The notes below the pieces were generated by a model, which worked only from the letters and a program-made list of their open reading frames with translations, had not been told where the DNA came from and made no database searches. The position numbers and the translations under genes are program-made. Shown here in pieces: positions 52,165-61,850 of a stretch of DNA of 64,000 bases. Source of the DNA: Maribacter sp044594925 (GTDB lineage: Bacteria; Bacteroidota; Bacteroidia; Flavobacteriales; Flavobacteriaceae). Numbering within the stretch: position 1 is the first letter of the stretch; each line of letters starts with the position of its first letter. The DNA lies in NCBI RefSeq assembly GCF_044594925.1, contig NZ_CP138991.1:3596001-3660000 (forward strand). Direction: 5' to 3'.

Positions 52165-54567
52165 ATGATAAGTACAGGTTTAAAGATAGCACTCAGAGGA
52201 TTTCTAAGAAATCGGTTTTTTATGACTTTTAATCTATTGAGTCTCGTAGGCGGACTTTTTGTTGCCTTCGTCGCTATTGGATATATCGGTTTTGAAAATA
52301 GTTATGATGAATTTCATGAGAATTCTGAGAACATTTATCGCGTTGGATGGACGTATCGCTCTCAGGATTATAGTGTTTTGGGTTTTGAAAACGGAGCTGA
52401 TGAGAAACAACTCAATGTAGTAAACGGATTAAAGAACATTCCAGGTATACAGAACGCAGCTCAGTTCATAACCTCTGATAATCTTGAGTTTATAGAATGG
52501 CAAGGCAATAGAGTACAAGAAAAAGGATTTTTAACGACCAACACGCCGCTTGAATTTGCTACACTATTTACATGGACACCGCTAATGGGGAGTCTTGCCG
52601 ACTTTGGAAAGGATTTTAACAAAGTACTTTTGACGCAGTCGGCAGCCTCCAAAATTTTTGGTGAAGAAATGTATAATTCACCCGGTATTATTGGTCAGGT
52701 CATTACTATTGGGCAAGAGAATTATAAAGTAGCGGCGGTTATTGAGGACGTACCCCTAAATTCTCATGTTGATTTCTCCATAGCCTTAAGTAATCCGAGT
52801 ATTGATTATTGGGGAAGCAGAGTATATATTGGCATTGCTGATAATCTTTCCTTTAAAGAGGTACAACAGAGAATGAATCAGGAGATGGGCACGATAAACC
52901 CATCTGTGGTCAAGGACCCGCTCTACAAAGAACATTTTTTACAGCCGCTAGAGGATATTCATCTAAAATCCAATATTTTGTATGAACTAAAAACCCCTGG
53001 TAACTATTCGTTTATATATCTAATTGGAGGTTTTGCAGTCTTTATTCTTATAATTACCCTTTTCAATTATGCTAATTTTACGTTGGCCATCAAATCCAAA
53101 CAAGGAAAGTCAATAGGTATTAAGAAGGCTATGGGAGCAAAGAGCTTTGCCGTAGCGAGACAATTTATATTGGAAGGAGTGTTATTAGCGCTATTGGCTG
53201 TACCTATTTTAGCCCTATTACTGGCATTGATAGTGCCCTCTTTCAACTCATTGATGGGCGTAAATTTGAGTGCCAGTCTTTGGCAAAATCCTCGAACACT
53301 ACTTTTAATAGTTTGTTTAGCGATTATTTTAGGGGTATTGGCAAGCATAGCTCCGGCACTATTTCTCTCTACCAAGAACGCTTTAAGTTTATTCAATCAA
53401 AAATTAAAGGACAATCGCTATGAGCATTTTTCTATTCGTAAGTATCTTATTGTAAGTCAGTTTGTGATATTGATTTCAATTACTTCGGTTTCTTATTTTG
53501 TTATTCAACAAATGAATTTTATTGAGAACAAGGACGTGGGCTATAAAAAAGAAGGGGTGCTATATGCGTATACCTCGTCTGAAAAACAAGATATTTTTCA
53601 AGAACGCCTTAGACAAGTTCCTTGGATTGACCATGTAGGTAACGGTTCCTCTTTTGGTATTGGTACTTTCAATCAGACCACGTATAAACTGAAAGGTATA
53701 GACGAAGTTTTTGATGACGCCAATCAATTGTATCTAGATTATGAAGCTTTAAAAGCGTACGGCATAGAAACCAGTATAGGAAGTACTGAGTCAACTGGTA
53801 GAAAAACCATTATTAATAGAACTGCAGCGCAAAAATTCGCGAAAGTCAAGAATATAACTGTTGAAGAATTAATAGGAACCACGGTTATCTCCGAGCCTGA
53901 ATATGTATCGGATGCAGGACAAGTTGGATTTCCTTTTGTAATAGATGGAATATTTGAAGATGTTAACATTTTTTCTTTGCGAGAGCAAGTAGAACCTTAC
54001 TTTATAACACTCTCTCCAAACGTTCGTATGGCGGGCGTAAGTATTATTTCTTTTGACCCCGACAAAACAGATTTGGTCACAGATAAAATTGCTGCTGTTT
54101 ATGAGGGTATTGGTGATGTATTGCCATTAGAAATTGAATTTTTGAGTCAAAATATCTCAAGTCTTTATACTCAAGATAAACAAACGGCGAATCTTATTTT
54201 TTGGATGAATGTTTTAGCAATAATACTTGCAGCAATGGGTATCATAGGCATTACCGTATTCTTGGTTATAGCTAGAACTAAAGAAATAGGGATACGAAAA
54301 GTATTAGGCGCCTCTGAATTTCATATTATCAAATCATCTGTAAAAGAGTATGTACTCTATATAGCAATAGCCTTACTCATTAGTTGGCCCATTGCTTTCT
54401 ATGGAAGTAAGCAATGGCTTTCCAATTTCGCATATAGGATTGATATTCAACATTTTACATTCTTAATAGTTGGCCTAGCCGCGTTCTTAGGAACATCACT
54501 TTTGGTAGGTGCTGTAGCACTTAATGCCGCAAAGAAAAATCCCGTTAAAAGTCTAAGAACAGAGTAA
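52165..54567 (+). CDS. Divergent FtsX/MacB_PCD-type permease, array member 6
   Basis: 800 residues from the ATG at 52165 (MISTGLKIALRGFLRNR); a TTG two codons upstream is less likely. The family layout is kept but the sequence is diverged: the first coupling motif reads GKSIGIKKAMGAKSFA, the second TKEIGIRKVLGASEFH. Half 2 begins SIRKYLIVSQFVILISITSV. It still ends NPVKSLRTE. It is packed tightly (10 nt) between members 5 and 7, so translation may be coupled. It may work as a pair with member 7. Confidence 0.88.
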   Translation: MISTGLKIALRGFLRNRFFMTFNLLSLVGGLFVAFVAIGYIGFENSYDEFHENSENIYRVGWTYRSQDYSVLGFENGADEKQLNVVNGLKNIPGIQNAAQFITSDNLEFIEWQGNRVQEKGFLTTNTPLEFATLFTWTPLMGSLADFGKDFNKVLLTQSAASKIFGEEMYNSPGIIGQVITIGQENYKVAAVIEDVPLNSHVDFSIALSNPSIDYWGSRVYIGIADNLSFKEVQQRMNQEMGTINPSVVKDPLYKEHFLQPLEDIHLKSNILYELKTPGNYSFIYLIGGFAVFILIITLFNYANFTLAIKSKQGKSIGIKKAMGAKSFAVARQFILEGVLLALLAVPILALLLALIVPSFNSLMGVNLSASLWQNPRTLLLIVCLAIILGVLASIAPALFLSTKNALSLFNQKLKDNRYEHFSIRKYLIVSQFVILISITSVSYFVIQQMNFIENKDVGYKKEGVLYAYTSSEKQDIFQERLRQVPWIDHVGNGSSFGIGTFNQTTYKLKGIDEVFDDANQLYLDYEALKAYGIETSIGSTESTGRKTIINRTAAQKFAKVKNITVEELIGTTVISEPEYVSDAGQVGFPFVIDGIFEDVNIFSLREQVEPYFITLSPNVRMAGVSIISFDPDKTDLVTDKIAAVYEGIGDVLPLEIEFLSQNISSLYTQDKQTANLIFWMNVLAIILAAMGIIGITVFLVIARTKEIGIRKVLGASEFHIIKSSVKEYVLYIAIALLISWPIAFYGSKQWLSNFAYRIDIQHFTFLIVGLAAFLGTSLLVGAVALNAAKKNPVKSLRTE

Positions 54568-54577
54568 ATTCTATGAA

Positions 54578-56959
54578 ATGCTGATAAAATACGCGCTAAG
54601 AAATATTAGGAAGAGACCGGTTTTAAATGGTATTAAAGTCGTAGGGCTATCACTTGGGTTATGCGGTGTACTGTTCATAACACTTTTTATTAAGAGTGAA
54701 TTTAGTTATGATTTAGCGCATACAGATACGGAGCGAACCTTTAGGCTTACCGCTACTAACTCAGGTGCTTTCAAGGGCAACCACTTTGCTAGGTTTTCTG
54801 ATGCCAAAAACGTTCCTGAACTTTTGGAACACATTCCCGAGATAGCAAGTTTTGTAAGGTTAATGCCATTACGGGATAGGCTGATCTTGAAGGAAGAACG
54901 GCATTATGTAATCAACCAAGCTTTTGCGGTAGACGATACTTTCTTTAAAATCTTCAATGTTAATTTCAAGGAGGGAAATCAGGAAACCGCACTAAAGGAA
55001 CTTGGCGGGGCTGTTATATCCCAATCCTTGGCTGATAGAGTATTTGGTAATGAGAATCCGATGGGGAAGGTCATTTCCCTTCCACCGGGTCATTACAATA
55101 GCATTGAGACGACTTTTACCGTTACGGGTGTCATGGAGGACTTTGAAAGGGAAAGTCATCTCCATCCCGACCTATTGGTAATGCCAGGCGAAGATGCTAT
55201 GAACGGATGGGCCTATGTCTATTTCCTTCTAAAGTCTAATGCGAACGTTGAAGGTCTTGATGGTAAGCTCACCAACAAATTAAATGAAATGTATGGTATA
55301 GCGGAAACTAAAGTAGAAAAGTTTCAAGCGAATGTCACTAACATCAAGGAGATTCATCTAAACTCTAACTTACTACGTGAAATAGAACCCAACGGGAACA
55401 TGACCAATATTTGGTTGCTCAGCATCGCCGCTTTGATATTACTTTTTATATCGCTGACTAATTTTACGAGTTTAAATATTGGTATGGCGGGTTACCTCAC
55501 CAAATTCTTGACATTGCATCGAATATTAGGATCATCCAGAAGAGTAATGTCCCGTTATTTTTTATTGGAAAGCACACTAATTATAGCTCTTTCTCTAATC
55601 ATCGTTTTTGCTGTTTCTTTCCAATTGAATGGTATGTTATTGGATTTATATCAAATTAATCTTTTTCAAGGCAACAAGTGGTTTGTTCTGACGGTTGTAT
55701 TGGTCTTTTCATTTTTAGGTCTTATTGCCGGAATTCAACCTGCTTTCAAGGAACGTTTCCGGAATACTTCATTAGAAAGTAATATCAAAGGCGATGGTAC
55801 CCTACGAACAAATAAAGTACTTCTAATTTCTCAATTTGGTCTAGCAATGTTTTTATTAGTGGGTGTAATCGTTATCTCCCGCCAAACGGACTTCGCCCTG
55901 AACAATTCTATGGCCGCCAAGGAAGATAACGTCATATGCATACCTTATGTTCATTCAGAAGTACAAAGAGATTTCGGACTTTTTAAAAATCAGCTTTTAA
56001 AACAAAGTGCGGTAATATCTGTTTCTGCAATGATGGCACCTCCTGGGGGAGAAACAAATGATATGTTCGCCTTTGAGATGGCAAATATTCCTAATGAAGA
56101 AGCGGAATACATAGGCGTTTTCTCTTGTGATAATTCCTTTGCGGACGTATTTGGACTTTCGTTTTTAGGGGGTACTAATTTCAACGAAAATACTGTTGAT
56201 CAAGATGGCAATGGAGAGTATGTAATTAATGAAACGGCCCTGCATTATTTAGGTTATCAAGATGCAAATACCATTATTGGGGAAGATTTCGCTTTGCTAT
56301 CGCCCGTTGAGGGCGTAACAATTCCGAAGGGTAAAATTATAGGAGTAGTCAAGGATTTTCATCTTTCTGGACTACAGACCAAGGTAGAGCCTTTGGTCAT
56401 GTTCAAAAGGGAAAACAGCTGGTTAGAAAATATAGTGGTATCCTATGAGCCGGCAACCCGTGCAGAGGCCGTAGCATCGATTAAAAGCACATGGAACGAA
56501 CTATTTCCAAAGTATCCACTGGCCTATTTTCAGGTAAGTAGTTTGTATAAGGAGGTTTACAGGACAGAGCGTTTACAGAAAAATCTAATATTAATATTTG
56601 CACTTATAGCGGTTTTTATTTGTGCTATGGGCGTATTGGGACTCTCGTTAATGGTAGCACAAAGGCGGTTTAAGGAAATTGGTATTCGGAAAGTGAACGG
56701 GGCGACTATTTCTGAAATTCTAGTCATGCTAAATACGGACTTTTTAAAGTGGTTGTTTCTCGCTTTTGTTTTGGCTACACCACTGGCTTATTTAGCAGCA
56801 AATAAATGGTTAGAAACATTCGCCTATAAAATAGAGATAGGTATAGGAATGTTTATACTCGCTGGTGCCACTGTAATTATGATCACGGTAGTAACGGTTA
56901 GTTGGCATAGTTATAAAGCTGCTAGAGTTAACCCGGTAAAAAGTTTACGTACGGAGTAG
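54578..56959 (+). CDS. Divergent FtsX/MacB_PCD-type permease, array member 7
   Basis: 793 residues, the most divergent member. It starts MLIKYALRNIRKRPVLNG. The first coupling region has lost the KEVGVRKVLG pattern and reads LTKFLTLHRILGSSRR, while the second is near-normal (FKEIGIRKVNGATISE). The first half may therefore contact the ATPase poorly or contact a different partner. It ends NPVKSLRTE despite the divergence. It starts 10 nt after member 6 and 20 nt before member 8. Confidence 0.88.
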   Translation: MLIKYALRNIRKRPVLNGIKVVGLSLGLCGVLFITLFIKSEFSYDLAHTDTERTFRLTATNSGAFKGNHFARFSDAKNVPELLEHIPEIASFVRLMPLRDRLILKEERHYVINQAFAVDDTFFKIFNVNFKEGNQETALKELGGAVISQSLADRVFGNENPMGKVISLPPGHYNSIETTFTVTGVMEDFERESHLHPDLLVMPGEDAMNGWAYVYFLLKSNANVEGLDGKLTNKLNEMYGIAETKVEKFQANVTNIKEIHLNSNLLREIEPNGNMTNIWLLSIAALILLFISLTNFTSLNIGMAGYLTKFLTLHRILGSSRRVMSRYFLLESTLIIALSLIIVFAVSFQLNGMLLDLYQINLFQGNKWFVLTVVLVFSFLGLIAGIQPAFKERFRNTSLESNIKGDGTLRTNKVLLISQFGLAMFLLVGVIVISRQTDFALNNSMAAKEDNVICIPYVHSEVQRDFGLFKNQLLKQSAVISVSAMMAPPGGETNDMFAFEMANIPNEEAEYIGVFSCDNSFADVFGLSFLGGTNFNENTVDQDGNGEYVINETALHYLGYQDANTIIGEDFALLSPVEGVTIPKGKIIGVVKDFHLSGLQTKVEPLVMFKRENSWLENIVVSYEPATRAEAVASIKSTWNELFPKYPLAYFQVSSLYKEVYRTERLQKNLILIFALIAVFICAMGVLGLSLMVAQRRFKEIGIRKVNGATISEILVMLNTDFLKWLFLAFVLATPLAYLAANKWLETFAYKIEIGIGMFILAGATVIMITVVTVSWHSYKAARVNPVKSLRTE

Positions 56960-56979
56960 TTCAACTAAAACTTAAAATC

Positions 56980-59364
56980 ATGTTTAAAAATCATCTTAAA
57001 ATCGCATGGAGGAATTTACTTAAAAACAAATCGTATTTGGCAATTAATTTATCTGGACTTACCATAGCTATAACATGTTTTGTTCTGCTGACCTTATACA
57101 TTCAGTTTGAAAGAAGTTATGACCAACACCATGAAAAGTCAGATAGAACATTTAGAATAATACAACAACAGAGAGGTAATGATTATCAGGGTACCGATTT
57201 ATTTGCGGTAGCTCCCTTACCTCTTGGGGAGGCATTATTAAAAGATTTTCCCGAAGTAGAGGCCGTGACCAATCTCAACATAGGCGGTGCACTTCTAATT
57301 AAAGATGAAGTATCTGCCGTAGCCCAGGGACTGTTTACCGATAGTGCGTATTTTGATGTTTTTACTACCGAATTTATAGAAGGTGATATTACTAACGTTC
57401 TAGAAAATCCCGATGACATACTGATCACGAAGGAACTTTCCTATAAATTTTTCGGAGACGTAGCACCAATAGGTAAAGTGTTGAAATTTGGAAACGGAAA
57501 AACCTTCACCGTGCAAGGTGTTGTTGAAAACCCACCTAAAAACCAACATTTTGGTTATGATTTTATCGTCTCGTACAAAAGTCAATCGTATTACCCTAAT
57601 GATATTGGTTTTTGGGTGAGTAATAATTACCATACCTATTTAACTCTTAAAGATGCCGAATACTATAAAAACCTTGAACAAAAAATGAAGGTTTATGAAG
57701 CAATCACTAAGCCTGCCTATGAGAAACAAGGGTTCAAGTTTTATCCAGAATATAAGTTACAGCCGTTAGAAGATATTCATTTAAAGTCTGATATAAATAT
57801 TGAACTAAGCCAAAACGGGAACATAAAAGTGATTAATCTATTTATGTTAATTGCAGCTATAATTCTCATTTTGGCCGCCATAAATTATACCAATCTAGCT
57901 ACGGCTAAATCTGCTCAAAGGGCAAAGGAAGTAGGGGTTAGTAAAGTTTTAGGGGCAAGAAGGGGTAGTCTTCTTATTCAATACCTGGGAGAATCCTTTT
58001 TCTTGGTGATCACTAGTCTGGTTTTGGCATTAGTACTAACACATCTTCTACTTCCATATTTTAATACGCTTTTAAATAGAGACATCGATTTTGGACTTAT
58101 TGCAAACGTCAATATAGTTATTCCTCTTTTAGTAGCGATGTTATTAACGGGATTTTGCTCGGGCATTTATCCAGCACTTTTTCTTTCTGGGATAGGTCCT
58201 ATAAAAGCACTAAAGGGTAATTTTTTGAAAAATCACAAAGAAGGGCGTTCGTTAAAAAATATCCTTATCGTTGGTCAATTTGGGGTGGCAATTGGGCTCG
58301 CTATAGCGAGCATTATAATTTATCAGCAATTAGAATTTGTTCAAAACAAAAGTCTTGGCTACAAAAATGATCAACTGGTACATGTTAGTTATTTTGAATC
58401 AGAGATTACAGCTAAACAAGAGGTTTTAAAGAAAATGCTTTTAGAGAACCCAACAATCAAAGAGGTTTCCTTAAGCTCTCAACTACCCTTTAATGTAAAT
58501 AGTCAAGGCCCTGTTACAGAGTGGGAAGGTAATTATAGCAAAGAACCCATGTACGTTTTTAGGACCTATGTTGATCATGACTTTCTAGATGTTTTTAAAA
58601 TGGATCTGGTAAAAGGGCGAAATTTTTCTAGGGAAATTGCTTCCGACTCCATGGCCTATCTTCTAAATGAAGCCGCAGTAAAATCTTTAGGATGGGATGC
58701 CCCAATTGGCAAAAAATTTGCCAATGGAGAGGTAATCGGTGTCCTAAAGGATTTCCATTTAAAAACCTTTGACCAAGCTATTGAACCTCTTTTTATGGCC
58801 TTAAGGACACCCGAATTCACAAGAAATTTTGGTGAGGTAGTTCTAAAGATTAATATGTCCGATTTCGAAAGGACCAAAGAATTCATTGTAAATACTATGA
58901 ACAGTATTGTACCCGTGGTACCTTATGAGGTTAAAATTGTTGAAGATTCGTATATGCAATTTTATGATGAAGAAAAGCGGTTAGGCAAGGCTTTAGGTCT
59001 TTTTACTTTACTCTCACTTTTTATAGCAGGTATGGGTTTATTTGGAATGATATCTTTTCAAATTGCCCAACGCTCTAAAGAAATTAGCATTAGAAAAGTA
59101 TTGGGGAGTACAGTTTCTGGAATCTTAAAACTTTTGGCAAAGGAAGTTTTTAAACAAATTTTCATTGCAATTGTTATTGCCGCTCCGGTGGCATATTATT
59201 TTATGGAAACGTGGTTACAAAGTTTTGTGTATCGAATTTCTTTACCATGGTGGTTGGCATTAGTTGTTGGTAGTGTGACCCTGTTTTTAGCTGTTCTTTC
59301 TATTGGTTTTCAAAGTTTTAAGGCGGCAAGTTCCAACCCTGCACGTAATTTACGGGCAGAATGA
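56980..59364 (+). CDS. FtsX/MacB_PCD-type ABC permease, array member 8
   Basis: 794 residues. It starts MFKNHLKIAWRNLLKNKSYL. Coupling motifs are AKEVGVSKVLGARRGS, with Ser for Arg, and SKEISIRKVLGSTVSG. The C-terminal tail departs from the common one and reads NPARNLRAE. The first periplasmic domain is distinctive (IIQQQRGNDYQGTDLFAVA) and the second contains EVSLSSQLPFNVNSQGP. It is in the same orientation, 20 nt after member 7. Confidence 0.91.
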   Translation: MFKNHLKIAWRNLLKNKSYLAINLSGLTIAITCFVLLTLYIQFERSYDQHHEKSDRTFRIIQQQRGNDYQGTDLFAVAPLPLGEALLKDFPEVEAVTNLNIGGALLIKDEVSAVAQGLFTDSAYFDVFTTEFIEGDITNVLENPDDILITKELSYKFFGDVAPIGKVLKFGNGKTFTVQGVVENPPKNQHFGYDFIVSYKSQSYYPNDIGFWVSNNYHTYLTLKDAEYYKNLEQKMKVYEAITKPAYEKQGFKFYPEYKLQPLEDIHLKSDINIELSQNGNIKVINLFMLIAAIILILAAINYTNLATAKSAQRAKEVGVSKVLGARRGSLLIQYLGESFFLVITSLVLALVLTHLLLPYFNTLLNRDIDFGLIANVNIVIPLLVAMLLTGFCSGIYPALFLSGIGPIKALKGNFLKNHKEGRSLKNILIVGQFGVAIGLAIASIIIYQQLEFVQNKSLGYKNDQLVHVSYFESEITAKQEVLKKMLLENPTIKEVSLSSQLPFNVNSQGPVTEWEGNYSKEPMYVFRTYVDHDFLDVFKMDLVKGRNFSREIASDSMAYLLNEAAVKSLGWDAPIGKKFANGEVIGVLKDFHLKTFDQAIEPLFMALRTPEFTRNFGEVVLKINMSDFERTKEFIVNTMNSIVPVVPYEVKIVEDSYMQFYDEEKRLGKALGLFTLLSLFIAGMGLFGMISFQIAQRSKEISIRKVLGSTVSGILKLLAKEVFKQIFIAIVIAAPVAYYFMETWLQSFVYRISLPWWLALVVGSVTLFLAVLSIGFQSFKAASSNPARNLRAE

Positions 59365-59404
59365 GGCATAAATCATCAATCATTATTAATCAATAAAATC
59401 AATC

Positions 59405-61825
59405 ATGTTTAAGAACTATTTAAAAATAGCTGCAAGAAACCTTATAAAGAATAAGACGTATTCGTTGATTAATATTGGCGGACTTGCACTTGGCTTGGCA
59501 GTAGCCATGTTCATAGGACTATGGGTTAACGAAGAGATTTCTTTCAATTCAAATTTCGAGAACCACGACCGCATCGCACAGGTACTTATGAACAAAACGG
59601 ATAACGGTGAAACACGAACACGATATACTCAACCCTATCCATTAGCGGAAGAACTAAGCAACTTATATAGTGATGATTTCAAATATGTGGTGATGAGTTC
59701 TTTTCCTGGAGACAACGTGTTCTCGGTAAAAGAGAAAAACTTAAACCAATATGGTGCTTTTATGCAGGAAGATGCACTGCGTTTATTTTCTTTAAAGATG
59801 TTGAAAGGAAATTATAATGCACTTAATGACCCCAATGCTATTATTCTTTCAGTTTCAGCTGCAAAGGCACTTTTTGGAGATGAAAAGGCCATAGGAGAGA
59901 CATTACAGTTGAACAACGATGTAGTGGTTACGGTTAAGGGTATTTTTGAAGATTTACCAGACAATTCAAATATTTTTGAGTCAATTGCCGCTTTTTCAGA
60001 ATCTAAGAAGTTAGATTTCATCGCACCATGGTCGCTATATATTTCGATGAACGACTGGGTAAAAACTGCGAGGGATCAAAAGTTATGGGACAATAATTCT
60101 TACCAAGTCTACGTAGAGGTCTCTGAACAAACTACTATTTCATCGGTAAGTGATAAAATAAAGAATACACTTTACGAACATGTTCCTGAAGTGACCCAAA
60201 AGAGTAATCCACAAATCTTTCTTCACGCCATGAACGATTGGCATCTGCGGTCTAGCTTTAAGAACGGTGTTTTAAGCGGAGGAGCAATTCAATACGTCCG
60301 CATGTTTGGTATTATTTGCGTTTTTGTATTGCTTTTAGCCTGTATTAATTTTATGAATCTTAGTACGGCCCGAGCTCAAAGACGAGCTAAGGAAGTCGGG
60401 ATACGAAAAACGGTCGGTTCCAATAAAAATCAATTGATCGCACAATTTTTATTAGAATCCTTCTTTGTAACCTGTTGTTCTTCCTTGTTAGCCTCTACTC
60501 TGGTTGTGTTGCTTCTGCCTGTATTTAATCAGTTGACTGATAAGCAAATTGTATTTCCTATACTAAAGCCACTTTTTTGGGGTATCAGTCTGGGACTTAT
60601 AGCGCTTACGAGTTTGTTTTCAGGCTGCTATCCTGCATTGTATCTTTCTTCTTTTATACCTGGAGAAGTGCTAAAGGGAAATCTGCAAACAGGGAAATCC
60701 GCCATGTCATTTCGTAAGGTTCTGGTTGTCATTCAATTTGTCGTATCAATTGTTTTGGTTTCTGGCACTATTGTGGTCAATCAGCAAATACAACATTCAA
60801 AAAACCGCCCCATAGGTTATGACCAAAATGGCCTTATCATGGTAGAAAAGACCACCGAAGAACTGGCGGGTAAATATAATGTGCTGCGAGAAGCGCTTCT
60901 AAATAGTGGTGCCGTAGTGGAAATGGCGGAATCTTCTAGCCCAGTGACCGAGGTTTGGAACAGTAATGGGGGTTATGAATGGCAAGGGAAAGATCCTAAT
61001 TTTACAACCAATATTGTGTCATTTTATGTTTCTCATGACTACGGAAAAACCGTTGATTGGCAAGTACGGCAAGGAAGAGATTTTTCGAGGGAGTTTTCTT
61101 CGGATTCCACCGCTTATATTTTAAATGAAGCTGCGGTAGCATATATGAACCTTCAAGACCCAGTGGGTAAAACCATTCGTTGGTATGATGGAGAACACAA
61201 AGTCATTGGAGTAGTTAAAAATTTGCTGACTGAATCTCCTTTTGAACCTGTTAAGCAAGCCGTTTATAGTATTAATTATAATCAAGCTAATTGGATTAAC
61301 TTAAAACTATCACCTGAAAAAAGTATTGTCCAGTCATTGGAACGAATAGAAACGGAGTTTTCCAAATTTGCTCCAAACGTTCCGTTCGAATTTCAATTCG
61401 TGGATAACGCCTTTGGTAACAAGTTTCAAGCTGAAGAACGTATGCGAAAATTGTCATGGATCTTTGCCATTCTTGCCATTTTCATTAGCTGTTTAGGCTT
61501 GTTCGGTCTATCAATATTTACGACTGAAACTCGTACCAAGGAGATTGGTATCCGCAAAATACTGGGGGCAACAATTTGGAGTCTTTTTAAAATGCTTTCT
61601 CGGGATTTAATGTTGCTAATATTAGTAGCGGGCCTTATTGCTGTTCCTTTTGCTTATTACATGATGCAGCGATGGTTAGAGAACTATGCTTACCGTATTA
61701 GTGTGCCATGGTGGATCTTTGGAGTAGCTATTTCTTTTGTAATGTTAATTGCCTTGTTTACGATAAGCTATCAAACTACAAAGGCAGCAGTGGTAAACCC
61801 TGTCAACAGTCTGCATAAAGAATAA
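59405..61825 (+). CDS. FtsX/MacB_PCD-type ABC permease, array member 9
   Basis: 806 residues. It starts MFKNYLKIAARNLIKNKTYS. Coupling motifs are AKEVGIRKTVGSNKNQ and TKEIGIRKILGATIWS. The tail is NPVNSLHKE rather than NPVKSLRTE. Its second periplasmic domain (LNSGAVVEMAESSSPVTEVW, then GRDFSREFSSDS) matches member 4 closely, making these the nearest pair I can see by eye in the array. It begins 40 nt after member 8. Confidence 0.91.
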   Translation: MFKNYLKIAARNLIKNKTYSLINIGGLALGLAVAMFIGLWVNEEISFNSNFENHDRIAQVLMNKTDNGETRTRYTQPYPLAEELSNLYSDDFKYVVMSSFPGDNVFSVKEKNLNQYGAFMQEDALRLFSLKMLKGNYNALNDPNAIILSVSAAKALFGDEKAIGETLQLNNDVVVTVKGIFEDLPDNSNIFESIAAFSESKKLDFIAPWSLYISMNDWVKTARDQKLWDNNSYQVYVEVSEQTTISSVSDKIKNTLYEHVPEVTQKSNPQIFLHAMNDWHLRSSFKNGVLSGGAIQYVRMFGIICVFVLLLACINFMNLSTARAQRRAKEVGIRKTVGSNKNQLIAQFLLESFFVTCCSSLLASTLVVLLLPVFNQLTDKQIVFPILKPLFWGISLGLIALTSLFSGCYPALYLSSFIPGEVLKGNLQTGKSAMSFRKVLVVIQFVVSIVLVSGTIVVNQQIQHSKNRPIGYDQNGLIMVEKTTEELAGKYNVLREALLNSGAVVEMAESSSPVTEVWNSNGGYEWQGKDPNFTTNIVSFYVSHDYGKTVDWQVRQGRDFSREFSSDSTAYILNEAAVAYMNLQDPVGKTIRWYDGEHKVIGVVKNLLTESPFEPVKQAVYSINYNQANWINLKLSPEKSIVQSLERIETEFSKFAPNVPFEFQFVDNAFGNKFQAEERMRKLSWIFAILAIFISCLGLFGLSIFTTETRTKEIGIRKILGATIWSLFKMLSRDLMLLILVAGLIAVPFAYYMMQRWLENYAYRISVPWWIFGVAISFVMLIALFTISYQTTKAAVVNPVNSLHKE

Positions 61826-61850
61826 AACACCAATCAAAAATGAAGTTATC

